The notes: generated from the letters alone by a model not told the origin. A stretch of 64,000 nucleotides of DNA from Streptomyces sp. CB01373 (GCF_002803075.1 NZ_NNBK01000011.1:62001-126000), one strand, 5' to 3'. Positions 17,564 through 25,094 are shown, numbered from the stretch's first letter. Numbers and translations: made by a program.

Positions 17564-17830
17564 ATGGGCATCATCAGCTGGATCATCCTGGGGCTCCTGG
17601 CCGGCGCCATCGCGAAGCTCCTGCTGCCGGGGCGCGACCCGGGCGGCTTCATCGTCACGACTCTCATCGGCGTCGCCGGGGCGTTCCTCGGTGGCTGGAT
17701 CTCCGCCCGCTGGCTGCACCACCCGATCAGCCGGCAACTCTACGACGGCGCCACCTGGGCCGCCGCGATCGGCGGCTCGCTCGTGCTGCTGATCGGCTAC
17801 CGGATCTTCTTCGGCAACTCGCGCGACTGA
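17564..17830 (+). CDS. GlsB/YeaQ/YmgE-family small membrane protein
   Basis: 88 residues with three hydrophobic helices: MGIISWIILGLLAGAIAKLL, GGFIVTTLIGVAGAFLGGWI and ATWAAAIGGSLVLLIGYRIF. The PGRDPGG loop after helix 1 is the family hallmark. This transglycosylase-associated family is often stress induced, but its molecular role is unknown. ATG 17564 chosen because it opens directly into helix 1 and GGAAGGGCAGG lies upstream. Followed at once by a strong shared terminator. Confidence 0.87.
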   Translation: MGIISWIILGLLAGAIAKLLLPGRDPGGFIVTTLIGVAGAFLGGWISARWLHHPISRQLYDGATWAAAIGGSLVLLIGYRIFFGNSRD

Positions 17831-17836
17831 GCGGGA

Positions 17837-17869
17837 AAAGGGCGGGCACCGCGCAGGTGCCCGCCCTTT
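17837..17869. terminator. Bidirectional terminator between GlsB-type and YajQ-type genes
   Basis: Perfect 14-bp stem AAAGGGCGGGCACC / GGTGCCCGCCCTTT with a 5-nt loop, lying in the convergent gap. The A-rich and T-rich ends suit termination in both directions. Confidence 0.88.
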
Positions 17870-17888
17870 GCTCTGTCCTCTGCTCCGC

Positions 17889-18377
17889 CTACCGGTAGTT
17901 CACGAACTGGAGGGCGAAGTCGAAGTCCTGGCCCTTCAGCAGCGCGATCACGGTCTGGAGGTCGTCGCGGCTCTTGGAGCTGACGCGCAGCTCCTCACCC
18001 TGGACCTGGGCCTTCACGCCCTTGGGACCCTCGTCGCGGATGAGCTTCGCGACCTTCTTCGCGTTGTCCTGGGAGATGCCCTCCTGGATCGACGCGAAGA
18101 GCTTGTACTCCTTGCCGGACAGCTGCGGCTCGCCCGCGTCCAGGGCCTTCAGGGAGATGCCGCGCTTGATCAGCTTGGACTGGAAGACGTCGAGGACTGC
18201 CTTCACCCGGTCCTCGGAGTTCGCCTCCAGAAGGATCTTCTCACCGGACCACGAGATCGAGGCGCCCACGCCCTTGAAGTCGTAGCGCTGGGAGATCTCC
18301 TTGGCGGTCTGGTTGAGGGCGTTGTCGACCTCCTGCCGCTCGACCTTCGAGACGATGTCGAAACTGGAGTCGGCCAT
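17889..18377 (-). CDS. YajQ-family nucleotide-binding protein
   Basis: 162 residues, MADSSFDIVSKVERQEVDNA at the start and LLKGQDFDFALQFVNYR at the end, both hallmarks of the YajQ (UPF0234) family. The fold is two RNP-like halves; some homologues bind cyclic di-GMP, but that has not been shown for all members. ATG 18377 selected by AAGGAG 9 nt upstream; upstream in-frame sequence to 18503 is not family-like. Convergent with the GlsB-type gene. Confidence 0.93.
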   Translation of the reverse strand: MADSSFDIVSKVERQEVDNALNQTAKEISQRYDFKGVGASISWSGEKILLEANSEDRVKAVLDVFQSKLIKRGISLKALDAGEPQLSGKEYKLFASIQEGISQDNAKKVAKLIRDEGPKGVKAQVQGEELRVSSKSRDDLQTVIALLKGQDFDFALQFVNYR

Positions 18378-18619
18378 GTCCTGTGGCTCCTTGCATCGAG
18401 GTGTGTCGGGGTGCGTGTCATGCCGGATGAGTGCCGGCGGGCGCGGGAGAACCGCCGATCCCGGCCTGCGGGTCGCGGGCCGCATCCGCACCAGCCTAGC
18501 CATCCCGGACGGTCACGGCCGCCGATCAATGGGGTGGCGGAGCACCCCTCGGCATCGGGTATTGTTTACGTCGTTGCCGGGGAGCCCGCCGAAAGGCGGT
18601 TCGAACGGCGGCATCCCAA

Positions 18620-18701
18620 GGCGGTGTGCCCGAGCGGCCAAAGGGAGCAGACTGTAAATCTGCCGGCTCAGCCTTCCCAGGTTCGAATCCTGGCGCCGCC
18701 A
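18620..18701 (+). tRNA. tRNA-Tyr (GTA)
   Basis: Acceptor GGCGGTG pairs with CGCCGCC, discriminator A at 18701. The anticodon loop CTGTAAA inside GCAGA/TCTGC gives anticodon GTA. The long variable arm and the T loop TTCGAAT (stem CCAGG/CCTGG) fit class II tRNA-Tyr. CCA is not encoded. In S. coelicolor the tRNA-Tyr gene is the attachment site of the integrative element SLP1; no second copy of the 3' end was found nearby, so the site looks empty here. Confidence 0.95.
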
Positions 18702-18709
18702 CTCTGGGA

Positions 18710-18758
18710 AAGACCCCCGCTGGTCAGCCATCACGGCTGGTCGGCGGGGGTTTCTCGT
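18710..18758 (+). terminator. Terminator after tRNA-Tyr
   Basis: AGACCCCCGC pairs with GCGGGGGTTT around an inner CAGCC/GGCTG stem, followed by CTCGTT. The rest of the gap up to 19052 (about 290 bp) shows no convincing gene or motif. Confidence 0.75.
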
Positions 18759-19052
18759 TGTTGGCCCCTGTCTGATCCGACGGGGAGGGCGTGAGGACGT
18801 GTCTCACCTCGTACCGCACATGTCCCACCGCCGATCAGTGCGTGTACCCCAGGTGTCCCCCCGGGGGTGAACATGATCACTCCGGTTCGTTCCACTCCCG
18901 AAAGACCCCGTCGATCTGGCTGTTGGCACGTTCCCGCCGAGACCCGCACTTCGCCGTATCCGGTGCGCCCTCCACCGCCGCCTGGACGGCTGGCCCACCC
19001 GCTGACCAGGCCGGCCCCGCCCGCCGTCCCGCGCAGGGTGGGGGACGGCGGG

Positions 19053-19628
19053 TCACTCCACGTCCGCTACCCGACCGGACAGCAGGGCGCGCAGATAACG
19101 TCGCCGGAAGACCCGCTGCGCGAGCAGCAGCACCGGGAACACCGGGCGCCACCTCCCGTGTGGGGCGGCACCGGTCAGGGAGCGGATCGTCAGCGCGACC
19201 GTGCCGTCGGGGGACCGGTGGACGATGAAGGCCTCCTCACCGCTGACGGGATGACCGGGCAGGGTGCCGTAGGCGAAGCCGCAGCGGTCCGGGGTGTCGA
19301 CGACGGCGACGACCCGGACCGGCTCCCGTACCACGCATGGACCGAATGCCGCGGTGACCTGGTACTCCGCCCCCTCTACGACCCGCTCTCCTGCACCGTC
19401 GCGGCCACTGACTGTGAAGCCGCTGCGCCGCTTGACGCCCCAGCGCAGCACCGCGTCCGCCGCGGCTTGCCAGTCCGCCTCCCCGCGGCCGATGACGACG
19501 GTACGGGCATAGCGGCGCAGACCTGTGTTTCCCGACGGCCATGGCTCGTCGGCGGGTCGGGTCGCCCCGGCCGGGCCGTAGGTGAGTGCGCCGGCTGACG
19601 GGCCGCGTCTCGTACGGCGGTGGGGCAT
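19053..19628 (-). CDS. DUF1990-family protein
   Basis: 191 residues matching the DUF1990 pattern: YARTVVIGRGEADWQAAADA, then LRWGVKRRSGF, a RVVAVVDTPDRCGFAYGTLP block and GHPVSGEEAFIVHR. The family fold is related to small-ligand or START-like cavities, but no function is established. ATG 19628 has CAGGAG 4 nt upstream; an in-frame start at 19688 lacks an RBS. It is first in a small accessory patch after tRNA-Tyr and divergent from the membrane-protein pair that follows. Confidence 0.85.
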   Translation of the reverse strand: MPHRRTRRGPSAGALTYGPAGATRPADEPWPSGNTGLRRYARTVVIGRGEADWQAAADAVLRWGVKRRSGFTVSGRDGAGERVVEGAEYQVTAAFGPCVVREPVRVVAVVDTPDRCGFAYGTLPGHPVSGEEAFIVHRSPDGTVALTIRSLTGAAPHGRWRPVFPVLLLAQRVFRRRYLRALLSGRVADVE

Positions 19629-19657
19629 GACGCTCCTGTGGGGCGTGCGGGCGGCCC

Positions 19658-19909
19658 GTGATCGTAACGCGGCGGTGCCCCTCCGCAAGTGCTGTGGTCC
19701 GCGCCTGGGGGCTCGGCTATGTGTTGCTGGGGATCTCCCTCACGATCGAGCCGGTGACCGTGATGGCCGGCGGGGAGCCGGGCCGGCCGGCGGACGTGAT
19801 GCGTTGGGTTGCCGGACCGCTCGTGGTCGGCTCGCTCCCGGCGGCGTTCCTGTCCCGGCGGTGGGAGCGTGGTCGGGCCCGGGCCATGAATGAGGGGCGG
19901 CGGGCGTGA
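19658..19909 (+). CDS. Small hypothetical membrane protein
   Basis: Up to 83 residues; two hydrophobic segments (AWGLGYVLLGISLTIEPVTV and VMRWVAGPLVVGSLPAAFL) followed by an Arg-rich end. I do not recognise a family. GTG 19658 is the longest reading; GTG 19694 is an alternative starting just before helix 1. Neither has a strong RBS. The stop overlaps the next gene start in GTGA, which supports both being real and translated together. Confidence 0.55.
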   Translation: MIVTRRCPSASAVVRAWGLGYVLLGISLTIEPVTVMAGGEPGRPADVMRWVAGPLVVGSLPAAFLSRRWERGRARAMNEGRRA

Positions 19910-20361
19910 ACCGGGCCGTCACCTGGAGTGAGGCGGCGCTCGTGGCCGTTGCCTGCTGGGCGGTCAGCGGTCCGGGATACGGCGTGCTCGCCGCCCTCGA
20001 CTTGCCGCACGTGCCCGTTGCGCCCCTCATCGGCATGGGGCTTTCCCAGTGGTTCTGGGCGAGCCGCCGCTTTTGGCTGGCCGGGGTCGCGGCGAGCCTC
20101 GTGGGGCCTGTCGTGCTGTTCGCTCTCATCGACGTCCTGCGTCCGGGTCTGGGCCGCTACGTTGCGGACGCGCTGGCCACGGGGGCCGCGGCGACGGTCG
20201 CCTTGGCCGTCTTCACCCTGGTCGGCCGCGGAGCGGGACGCCATCGTGACGCAGCACGCATCTTCGACGTGAACGGGGTGGTGCATTCCCGAGTCCGACG
20301 GCTTCAGCGGAAGACCGCCGCGGGCGCGGCGGTGGTCAGCGCCAGTTGGTGTCGTGGCTGA
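19906..20361 (+). CDS. Hypothetical membrane protein coupled to the preceding gene
   Basis: 151 residues, about four hydrophobic helices between residues 8 and 110, then a basic C-terminus. No family recognised. GTG 19906 lies in a 4-nt overlap with the preceding gene. The last 26 bases overlap the 3' end of the gene remnant on the other strand; the real C-terminus could therefore have been altered by rearrangement, since the final 30 residues (VVHSRVRRLQRKTAAGAAVV) look unlike a membrane protein. Confidence 0.55.
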   Translation: MNRAVTWSEAALVAVACWAVSGPGYGVLAALDLPHVPVAPLIGMGLSQWFWASRRFWLAGVAASLVGPVVLFALIDVLRPGLGRYVADALATGAAATVALAVFTLVGRGAGRHRDAARIFDVNGVVHSRVRRLQRKTAAGAAVVSASWCRG

Positions 20362-20884
20362 GGCGGTGGTGGTGGGTGTCGTACTGGTCGACCGTGGTGA
20401 TGGTCTGTCCGTTCGGGATGGGTGCGGCCCAGGCGCGGTAGGTGGTGCCGGGGACGGTGGCTGTGGTGGCCTTCACCTGGGTGCCGTTGGAGAGGGAGAC
20501 CACGCCGTAGGCGACGTCGGCTTCGGGGTTGGACACCATCAGCCGGGTGCCGCTGAGGCCCTTGTCGTGAAAGCCCCACAGCCCCATTCCGCCGGCGGCC
20601 TGGGGGTCGTCCGTGCCGGTGACGGGCTGGCAGTCGGCCCAGGGGCCGCCCTGGTGGTCGATGCGGACGCCGCCGATGAACATGCGCCGGCACAACAGGG
20701 AAGTGCCCGGTGCCGTGGTTCCGTCGGGCAGTTTGGGCAGGGTGTAGCCCTTGGGCAGCGTGCGGTGGAACTCCAACGCCACCGAGCCGTGTGCTGCGCT
20801 GTTCCGGCTGGGATGTTCGGCCCATGGACCGGGCCTGTCGGGGTGATCGCCCTGTGGCCGGCCCTTGTCGGGGTACTTCTCGTG
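20336..20884 (-). pseudogene. 3' remnant of an unrecognised gene
   Basis: This frame has good coding character over about 180 codons (YTLPKLPDGTTAPGTSLLCR, MFIGGVRIDHQGGPWADCQP, GLWGFHDKGLSGTRLMVSNP) ending DTNWR. Upstream it runs into a tandem repeat at 20921-21006 and low-complexity sequence, and no start codon with an RBS exists: the GTG at 20782 is unsupported. I read it as the C-terminal part of a gene whose 5' end was lost. The family is not recognised; an intact gene with an unusual start remains possible. Confidence 0.5.
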
Positions 20885-20920
20885 GCGACCCGGCGCCTCG
20901 ACGCGCCGAAGTGGGGCCGG

Positions 20921-21006
20921 GGCCGGCACGCGCGCGGTCAGACACCCGGAGTGACACCACAGGGCCGGCACGCGCGCGCGGTCACACACCCGGAGTGACA
21001 CCACAG
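20921..21006 (+). repeat. Two-copy tandem repeat, 42 and 44 bp
   Basis: Copies at 20921-20962 and 20963-21006, each GGCCGGCACGCGCGCG then GGTCASACACCCGGAGTGAC and ACCACAG; they differ by one CG insertion and one G/C change. A third partial copy (GGCCGG) follows. It sits at the broken 5' end of the remnant on the minus strand, suggesting slippage or a rearrangement junction. Confidence 0.85.
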
Positions 21007-21055
21007 GGCCGGCCAGGATCCGAACAGTGTCGGTGGGGCCGTGCACACTGGGGCC

Positions 21056-21268
21056 ATGTCCTCGCGTCGCAGACTCTGCCCCGTGTGCCGTCGGGAGATC
21101 GCCGTGGTCGCCGGGCGGTTCGCCCGGCACGATGCGCCCGGGACGCGGGCGAGCGGCGGGCTGACCTCCTGTGACGGATCGCGTCGGATGGCGCAACTCG
21201 GCGCTGTGCAGCCGTCGTTGGACGGCTACGCCGTTCCGGAGTGTCCCGGGCAACTGCCGTTGTTCTGA
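21056..21268 (+). CDS. Small CxxC-containing hypothetical protein
   Basis: 70 residues beginning MSSRRRLCPVCRREIAVVAG, then a RFARHD stretch and a later Cys in GGLTSCDGS. The CPVC pair plus downstream His and Cys suggest a small zinc-finger-like knuckle. The ATG at 21056 is preferred over GTG 21041 because the basic N-terminus and CPVC begin there; an RBS is weak (GGGGCC). Function unknown. Convergent with the NAD(P)-binding gene, with a 3-bp gap. Confidence 0.6.
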   Translation: MSSRRRLCPVCRREIAVVAGRFARHDAPGTRASGGLTSCDGSRRMAQLGAVQPSLDGYAVPECPGQLPLF

Positions 21269-21271
21269 TGG

Positions 21272-21928
21272 TCAGTTGCCCGCCACCGACTTCACCGCCA
21301 CCGACACCGGTGCCGAGCCGCTGACGAGTTCCAGGGTCAGTCCGGCCGTCGCCGGGGTCTCCACCAGTTCGGCCAGTACGGCGGCCACGTCGTCGCGCGG
21401 GATCATGCCGCGGCCCGTGTGGGCCTCCAGACGCACCTGGCCGGTGCCGGCGTCGTTCGTCAGCGAGCCGGGGCGCAGGATCGTCCAGTCCAGGGCCTCC
21501 TGGCGGCGGACGTGGTCGTCCGCCTCGCCCTTGGCGCGCAGGTAGACGTCGAAGACCTCGTCGCCCTTGTGCGCCGCGTCCGCGCGCATCGAGGACACCA
21601 CCAGGTGGCGGCGCACGCCCGCGCGTACCGCCGCGTCCGCGAACAGGACCGCCGCGCCCTTGTCCACCGTCTCCTTGCGGGCCACGCCGCTGCCCGGGCC
21701 CGCGCCCGCCGCGAACACCGCCGCGTCGGCCCCCCGCAGCAGCCGCGCGACCTCGTCGACCGACGCCGACTCCAGGTCCAGCACGACCGGTTCGGCGCCG
21801 GCCTTCCGCAGGTCCTCGCTCTGCTCGGCACTGCGGATGATGCCCGCCACCTCGTCCCCGCGCGCGGCGAGCAGCCGCTCCAGCCGCAGCGCGATCTGAC
21901 CATGACCACCAGCGATGACAATGCGCAT
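21272..21928 (-). CDS. NAD(P)-binding oxidoreductase, atypical SDR/YwnB type
   Basis: 218 residues. The Rossmann dinucleotide motif MRIVIAGGHGQIALRLERLL starts at residue 1, and the family block LRPGSLTNDAGTGQVRLEA lies near residue 150. This NmrA/YwnB-like group includes NAD(P)H-dependent reductases and redox-sensing proteins; the substrate cannot be predicted. ATG 21928 is chosen because the Rossmann strand starts immediately after it; the longer in-frame reading to 21979 adds nothing recognisable. A 240-bp gap separates it from the amidohydrolase gene upstream, without clear features. Confidence 0.88.
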   Translation of the reverse strand: MRIVIAGGHGQIALRLERLLAARGDEVAGIIRSAEQSEDLRKAGAEPVVLDLESASVDEVARLLRGADAAVFAAGAGPGSGVARKETVDKGAAVLFADAAVRAGVRRHLVVSSMRADAAHKGDEVFDVYLRAKGEADDHVRRQEALDWTILRPGSLTNDAGTGQVRLEAHTGRGMIPRDDVAAVLAELVETPATAGLTLELVSGSAPVSVAVKSVAGN

Positions 21929-22168
21929 GCTTCCGACCGTACGCCCGGACGGCCGCATCTGCCGCACGACTTCGGCCATGCCCAGGGGGCCCTCCGTCGT
22001 GTTCCGCGGGTCCGCGCAGGCCGGCTACCAGCGGCCCCCGGCAACACCCGGGTGGGCCGCCGGCCGCACCTCTCGCGCGGTGCTGCGCCACCGCGCAGCG
22101 CTACTTCGGCGGGGTCCGGAAGCCCTCCGCCGAGCCACGCACGTCCCGGACCCCACCCCCCCGCACCC

Positions 22169-23431
22169 TCAGGACAGCTCCCCCCGCCCCTGCCGTGGCA
22201 GTCCCAGTTCCGCCGTGGCCGCGGAGTCGGAGAATTCGCGTACCGCGCTGGTGCGGGACACCACGCGGCCCCGGTGCACCACGATCCGGCTGTACGCCAG
22301 CGACAGCGCCCCCGCGAGCCGGTCGCCGCGTACCGCGAGCAGTTCGGCGGGGAAACCCGCCTCCACCCGCACCTCGGGCAGGCCGAGCACCGCGCGGGCG
22401 GACGCGCTCACCGCGTCGTAGGCCTCCTCGGGGCGCAGTCCGTGCCGTGAGGCCAGCAGATACGCGGCCTCCAGCGGGTCGCCGCGCCCCACCGGGTTCG
22501 ACACGTCCCGCAGGGCGCCGCTGCCCGCGGCCACCCGGACCCCGGCCGCCCGCAGCAGCCTCACCGGCGCCGTCCCGTGGCCCTCGACGCCGCCGCAGTA
22601 GCCCTGGGGCAGGCACACCACCCTCACCCCCGCCGCGGCCAGCTGGTCCGCGGCCCGGCCGGCCGCCCCCGCGGGCAGCCCGGCCAGGCCGCCGCACGGG
22701 CCCAGCGTCACTCCCGGCCGCAGCCCGCCCGCCATCGCCGCGATGCGCGCCAGCCGGGCCGGGTCGGCGCCGTCGGTGTGCAGGTCCACGGGGCAGCCGT
22801 GCTCGGAGGCGACCTCCAGGACCGCCTCGACATAGCCCGTCGGGTCCGGGTCCACGTCCGGGCAGCCGCCCACGACGCACGCGCCCATCTTCACCGCGTC
22901 CCGCAGTATCGCCAGGCCGTCCGCGCCGGCCGCCCCGGTCAGCACGCGCGGCACCGCCACCGTCGTCAGCTCGGTGAGCCCGCGCAGCGACCGCCGGGCC
23001 CGCAGGGCCGCCGTGAGCACGCCGAGCCCCTGGACGTCACCCACGCGTACGTGTGCGCGCACGGCCGTCGCGCCGTGACCCAGTTGCAGCAGCGCGGCCT
23101 CGGTGGTGCGGCGCTGGACGTCGTCAGGCTCGTACGACACCGGCCCGCCGCTGTCGGCGGTCAGGGCCGTGTCGGCGTGGGCGTGGGGTTCGGCCGGGGC
23201 CGGCAGGAGCAGGTAGCCGCCGAGGTCGACGCGTGGCGTGCCGGCCCGCGTGGCGCCCGCGCCGAGGCTGCCGGCGGTGCCGACCGCCTCGATGCGCTCA
23301 CCGGCCAGCCGTACGTCCACGGTCCGCCCGTCGGTCAGCCGCGCCCCGCAGAGCAGCAGCCCGTCCGGGTCCGTCCGTCCGGACGGACCCGGTGAGGAGG
23401 ACGAGGGGGGCGGTGGCTGTCCGGGGGGCAT
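22169..23431 (-). CDS. Cytosine deaminase-like amidohydrolase lacking catalytic residues
   Basis: 420 residues of the amidohydrolase superfamily, closest in pattern to cytosine deaminase. The first metal motif is intact, EPHAHADT (H83, H85), as is H218 in VDLHTDG. However the catalytic Glu that follows (DVHCDE in E. coli CodA) is G221; the next ligand, His in ASHTTAM, is replaced in TLGPCGGL (about 242-249); and the metal-binding Asp of the GHDDVFDP block is missing in GSGALRDV (303-310). The fold seems complete, but hydrolysis by the usual mechanism is unlikely, so it may be a pseudoenzyme. ATG 23431 with GGAG 4 nt upstream. Confidence 0.82.
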   Translation of the reverse strand: MPPGQPPPPSSSSPGPSGRTDPDGLLLCGARLTDGRTVDVRLAGERIEAVGTAGSLGAGATRAGTPRVDLGGYLLLPAPAEPHAHADTALTADSGGPVSYEPDDVQRRTTEAALLQLGHGATAVRAHVRVGDVQGLGVLTAALRARRSLRGLTELTTVAVPRVLTGAAGADGLAILRDAVKMGACVVGGCPDVDPDPTGYVEAVLEVASEHGCPVDLHTDGADPARLARIAAMAGGLRPGVTLGPCGGLAGLPAGAAGRAADQLAAAGVRVVCLPQGYCGGVEGHGTAPVRLLRAAGVRVAAGSGALRDVSNPVGRGDPLEAAYLLASRHGLRPEEAYDAVSASARAVLGLPEVRVEAGFPAELLAVRGDRLAGALSLAYSRIVVHRGRVVSRTSAVREFSDSAATAELGLPRQGRGELS

Positions 23432-23608
23432 CGCACTCCAGATACGAAAGGCGACTGGGGCTCGGGGGCACGGACCGCGGGGCCGCGCGGGCCACGCAAG
23501 ATCACGCAGAGTGAGTCGAGCCTAGGGCGGCCGCCGGGCCCGACGAGGGAGGAGCGCAATAGTCGTACCGGCGTGGCCGCGGGGCCGGAGCGACGCCGGG
23601 AAACGGAT

Positions 23609-23638
23609 TTGGGTGAACGGCCGCAGAGCGTGTAATGT
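23609..23638 (+). promoter_or_regulatory. Candidate promoter of tRNA-Thr
   Basis: TTGGGT (23609-23614) and TAATGT (23633-23638) with an 18-bp spacer, ending 11 bp before the tRNA-Thr 5' end. Resembles a housekeeping sigma promoter, with an imperfect -35. Confidence 0.45.
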
Positions 23639-23649
23639 CTTCCTCGCTC

Positions 23650-23722
23650 GCCCCAATAGCTCAGTCGGCAGAGCGTCTCCATGGTAAGGAGAAGGTCAAC
23701 GGTTCGATTCCGTTTTGGGGCT
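23650..23722 (+). tRNA. tRNA-Thr (GGT)
   Basis: Acceptor GCCCCAA pairs with TTGGGGC, discriminator T. Anticodon loop ATGGTAA within TCTCC/GGAGA gives GGT. T loop TTCGATT. 73 nt, no encoded CCA. Confidence 0.95.
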
Positions 23723-23768
23723 CTGATGTGAGAGGTACCCGCCGCAAGGCGGGGCCCGATCGCATCGC

Positions 23769-23841
23769 AGCGGTGTAGCTCAGTCGGTAGAGCAAGCGGC
23801 TCATAATCGCTGTGTCACCGGTTCAAGTCCGGTCACCGCTA
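23769..23841 (+). tRNA. tRNA-Met (CAT)
   Basis: Acceptor AGCGGTG pairs with CACCGCT, discriminator A. Anticodon loop CTCATAA within GCGG/TCGC flanks gives CAT. The first acceptor pair A-T is standard and the stem lacks the mismatched end of an initiator, so this is the elongator. 46 bp after tRNA-Thr. Confidence 0.93.
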
Positions 23842-23846
23842 CTCAC

Positions 23847-23890
23847 AGTAGCCGATTGCGGGGTCGGTCCTTCGATCGGCTACTCTTTCT
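23847..23890 (+). terminator. Hairpin between tRNA-Met and rpmG
   Basis: 10-bp stem AGTAGCCGAT (23847-23856) / ATCGGCTACT (23875-23884), 18-nt loop, followed by CTTTCTT. May end tRNA transcription or attenuate read-through into rpmG. Confidence 0.65.
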
Positions 23891-23930
23891 TGCGTTGAAC
23901 TAGCCTACCCGTTCGTCAAGGAGCACTCAC

Positions 23931-24095
23931 GTGGCTGCCACCGACGTCCGCCCGAAGATCACGCTGGCCTGCGTGGAGTGCAAGGAGCGGAACTACATCA
24001 CCAAGAAGAACCGGCGGAACAACCCCGACCGGCTCGAGATGAAGAAGCACTGCCCGCGTTGCAAGGCGCACACCGCGCACCGCGAGACGCGCTGA
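23931..24095 (+). CDS. rpmG: 50S ribosomal protein L33
   Basis: 54 residues: VAATDVRPKITLACVECKER, then NYITKKNRRNNPDRLEMKKH and CPRCKAHTAHRETR. Two zinc-ribbon knuckles, CVEC and CPRC, are intact, so this is the zinc-binding (C+) form. GTG 23931 has AAGGAG 7 nt upstream. It follows tRNA-Thr and tRNA-Met and precedes the two hot-dog dehydratase genes, an order also known from Mycobacterium (rpmG2-hadA-hadB). Confidence 0.96.
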   Translation: MAATDVRPKITLACVECKERNYITKKNRRNNPDRLEMKKHCPRCKAHTAHRETR

Positions 24096-24106
24096 TCAAA
24101 CTCAGA

Positions 24107-24150
24107 CATGAGGCCGCCCCCGCACCATGGGGGCGGCCTCATGGTGTTTC
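24107..24150 (+). terminator. rpmG terminator
   Basis: Perfect 15-bp stem CATGAGGCCGCCCCC (24107-24121) with its complement at 24129-24143 and a 7-nt loop, followed by GTGTTTC. Confidence 0.85.
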
Positions 24151-24204
24151 ATGTGCGAAAACCGCGAAGAACAGCGACACAGCGACACCAGGAGGTGCCG
24201 AGCC

Positions 24205-24657
24205 ATGGCGCTCGACCAGTCCTTCGTGGGGCGGTCCTACCCGCCCACCGACCCCTACGAGGTGGGCCGGGAGAAGATCCGTGAGTTCGCGGAGGCGGTG
24301 GGCGACGCCAACGCGGCGTACACGGACCCGGAAGCCGCCAAGGAGCTCGGCCACCCCGATGTGATCGCCCCGCCGACCTTCGTCTTCGCGATCACCTTCA
24401 AGGCCGCCGGACAGGTCGTCCAGGACCCGCAGCTCGGCCTGGACTACAGCCGTGTGGTGCACGGCGACCAGAAGTTCGCCTACACCCGGCCCGTGCGCGC
24501 CGGTGACCGGCTCACCGTCACCTCCACCATCGAGTCGATCAAGTCCCTGGCCGGCAACGACGTCCTGGACATCCGCGGCGAGGTGCACGACGAGACGGGC
24601 GAGCACGTGGTGACCGCCTGGACCAAGCTCGTGGCCCGCGCGGCCGAGGAGGCGTGA
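24205..24657 (+). CDS. MaoC-type dehydratase, HadA-like subunit
   Basis: 150 residues of the FAS1-type dehydratase/UPF0336 family: FVGRSYPPTDPYEVGREKIR, then FAEAVGDANAAYTDPEAA and HPDVIAPPTFVFAITF. A single hot-dog fold lacking the catalytic Asp/His pair seen in its partner, as in the HadA subunit of mycobacterial 3-hydroxyacyl-ACP dehydratase. ATG 24205 has GGAGG 8-9 nt upstream. It probably forms a heterodimer with the next gene product. Streptomyces make no mycolates, so the substrate must differ from the mycobacterial one. Confidence 0.88.
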   Translation: MALDQSFVGRSYPPTDPYEVGREKIREFAEAVGDANAAYTDPEAAKELGHPDVIAPPTFVFAITFKAAGQVVQDPQLGLDYSRVVHGDQKFAYTRPVRAGDRLTVTSTIESIKSLAGNDVLDIRGEVHDETGEHVVTAWTKLVARAAEEA

Positions 24658-24665
24658 GGAATCCG

Positions 24666-25094
24666 ATGACGGCGAAGATCGCCTACGGCGACGTCGAGGT
24701 CGGCACCGAGCTGCCGGCGCAGACCTTCCCCGTGACCCGGGCCACCCTTGTGCAGTACGCGGGTGCCTCCGGGGACTTCAACCCGATCCACTGGAACGAG
24801 AAGTTCGCCAAGGAGGTCGGGCTTCCGGACGTGATCGCGCACGGCATGTTCACCATGGCCGAGGCGATCCGTGTGGTCACCGACTGGACGGGCGACCCCG
24901 GCGCGGTCGTCGAGTACGGCGTCCGCTTCACCAAGCCCGTCGTCGTCCCGAACGACGACGAGGGGGCCGTGATCGAGGTCTCCGGCAAGGTCGCGGCCAA
25001 GCTCGACGAGAAGACCGTGCGGGTCGACCTGACCGCCATGTGCAACGGGCAGAAGGTCCTCGGGATGTCCCGGGCCGTCGTACGCCTGGCCTGA
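24666..25094 (+). CDS. MaoC-type dehydratase, HadB-like catalytic subunit
   Basis: 142 residues, R-hydratase/MaoC hot-dog fold. The hydratase catalytic motif is present: YAGASGDFNPIHWNEKFA (Asp and His separated by four residues) followed by GLPDVIAHGMFTMA. ATG 24666 is favoured, with GAGGA 6 nt upstream overlapping the end of the preceding gene; GTG 24654 overlaps the stop in GTGA and is an alternative. Expected to dehydrate a 3-hydroxyacyl thioester together with the upstream subunit. The third gene of the mycobacterial set, hadC, is absent; murB follows. Confidence 0.88.
   Translation: MTAKIAYGDVEVGTELPAQTFPVTRATLVQYAGASGDFNPIHWNEKFAKEVGLPDVIAHGMFTMAEAIRVVTDWTGDPGAVVEYGVRFTKPVVVPNDDEGAVIEVSGKVAAKLDEKTVRVDLTAMCNGQKVLGMSRAVVRLA

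Noticed and set aside
18513..18734. A 73-residue minus-strand reading covering tRNA-Tyr
   Set aside because: It overlaps the whole tRNA; such readings (RRQDSNLGRLSRQ) arise from translating tRNA genes.
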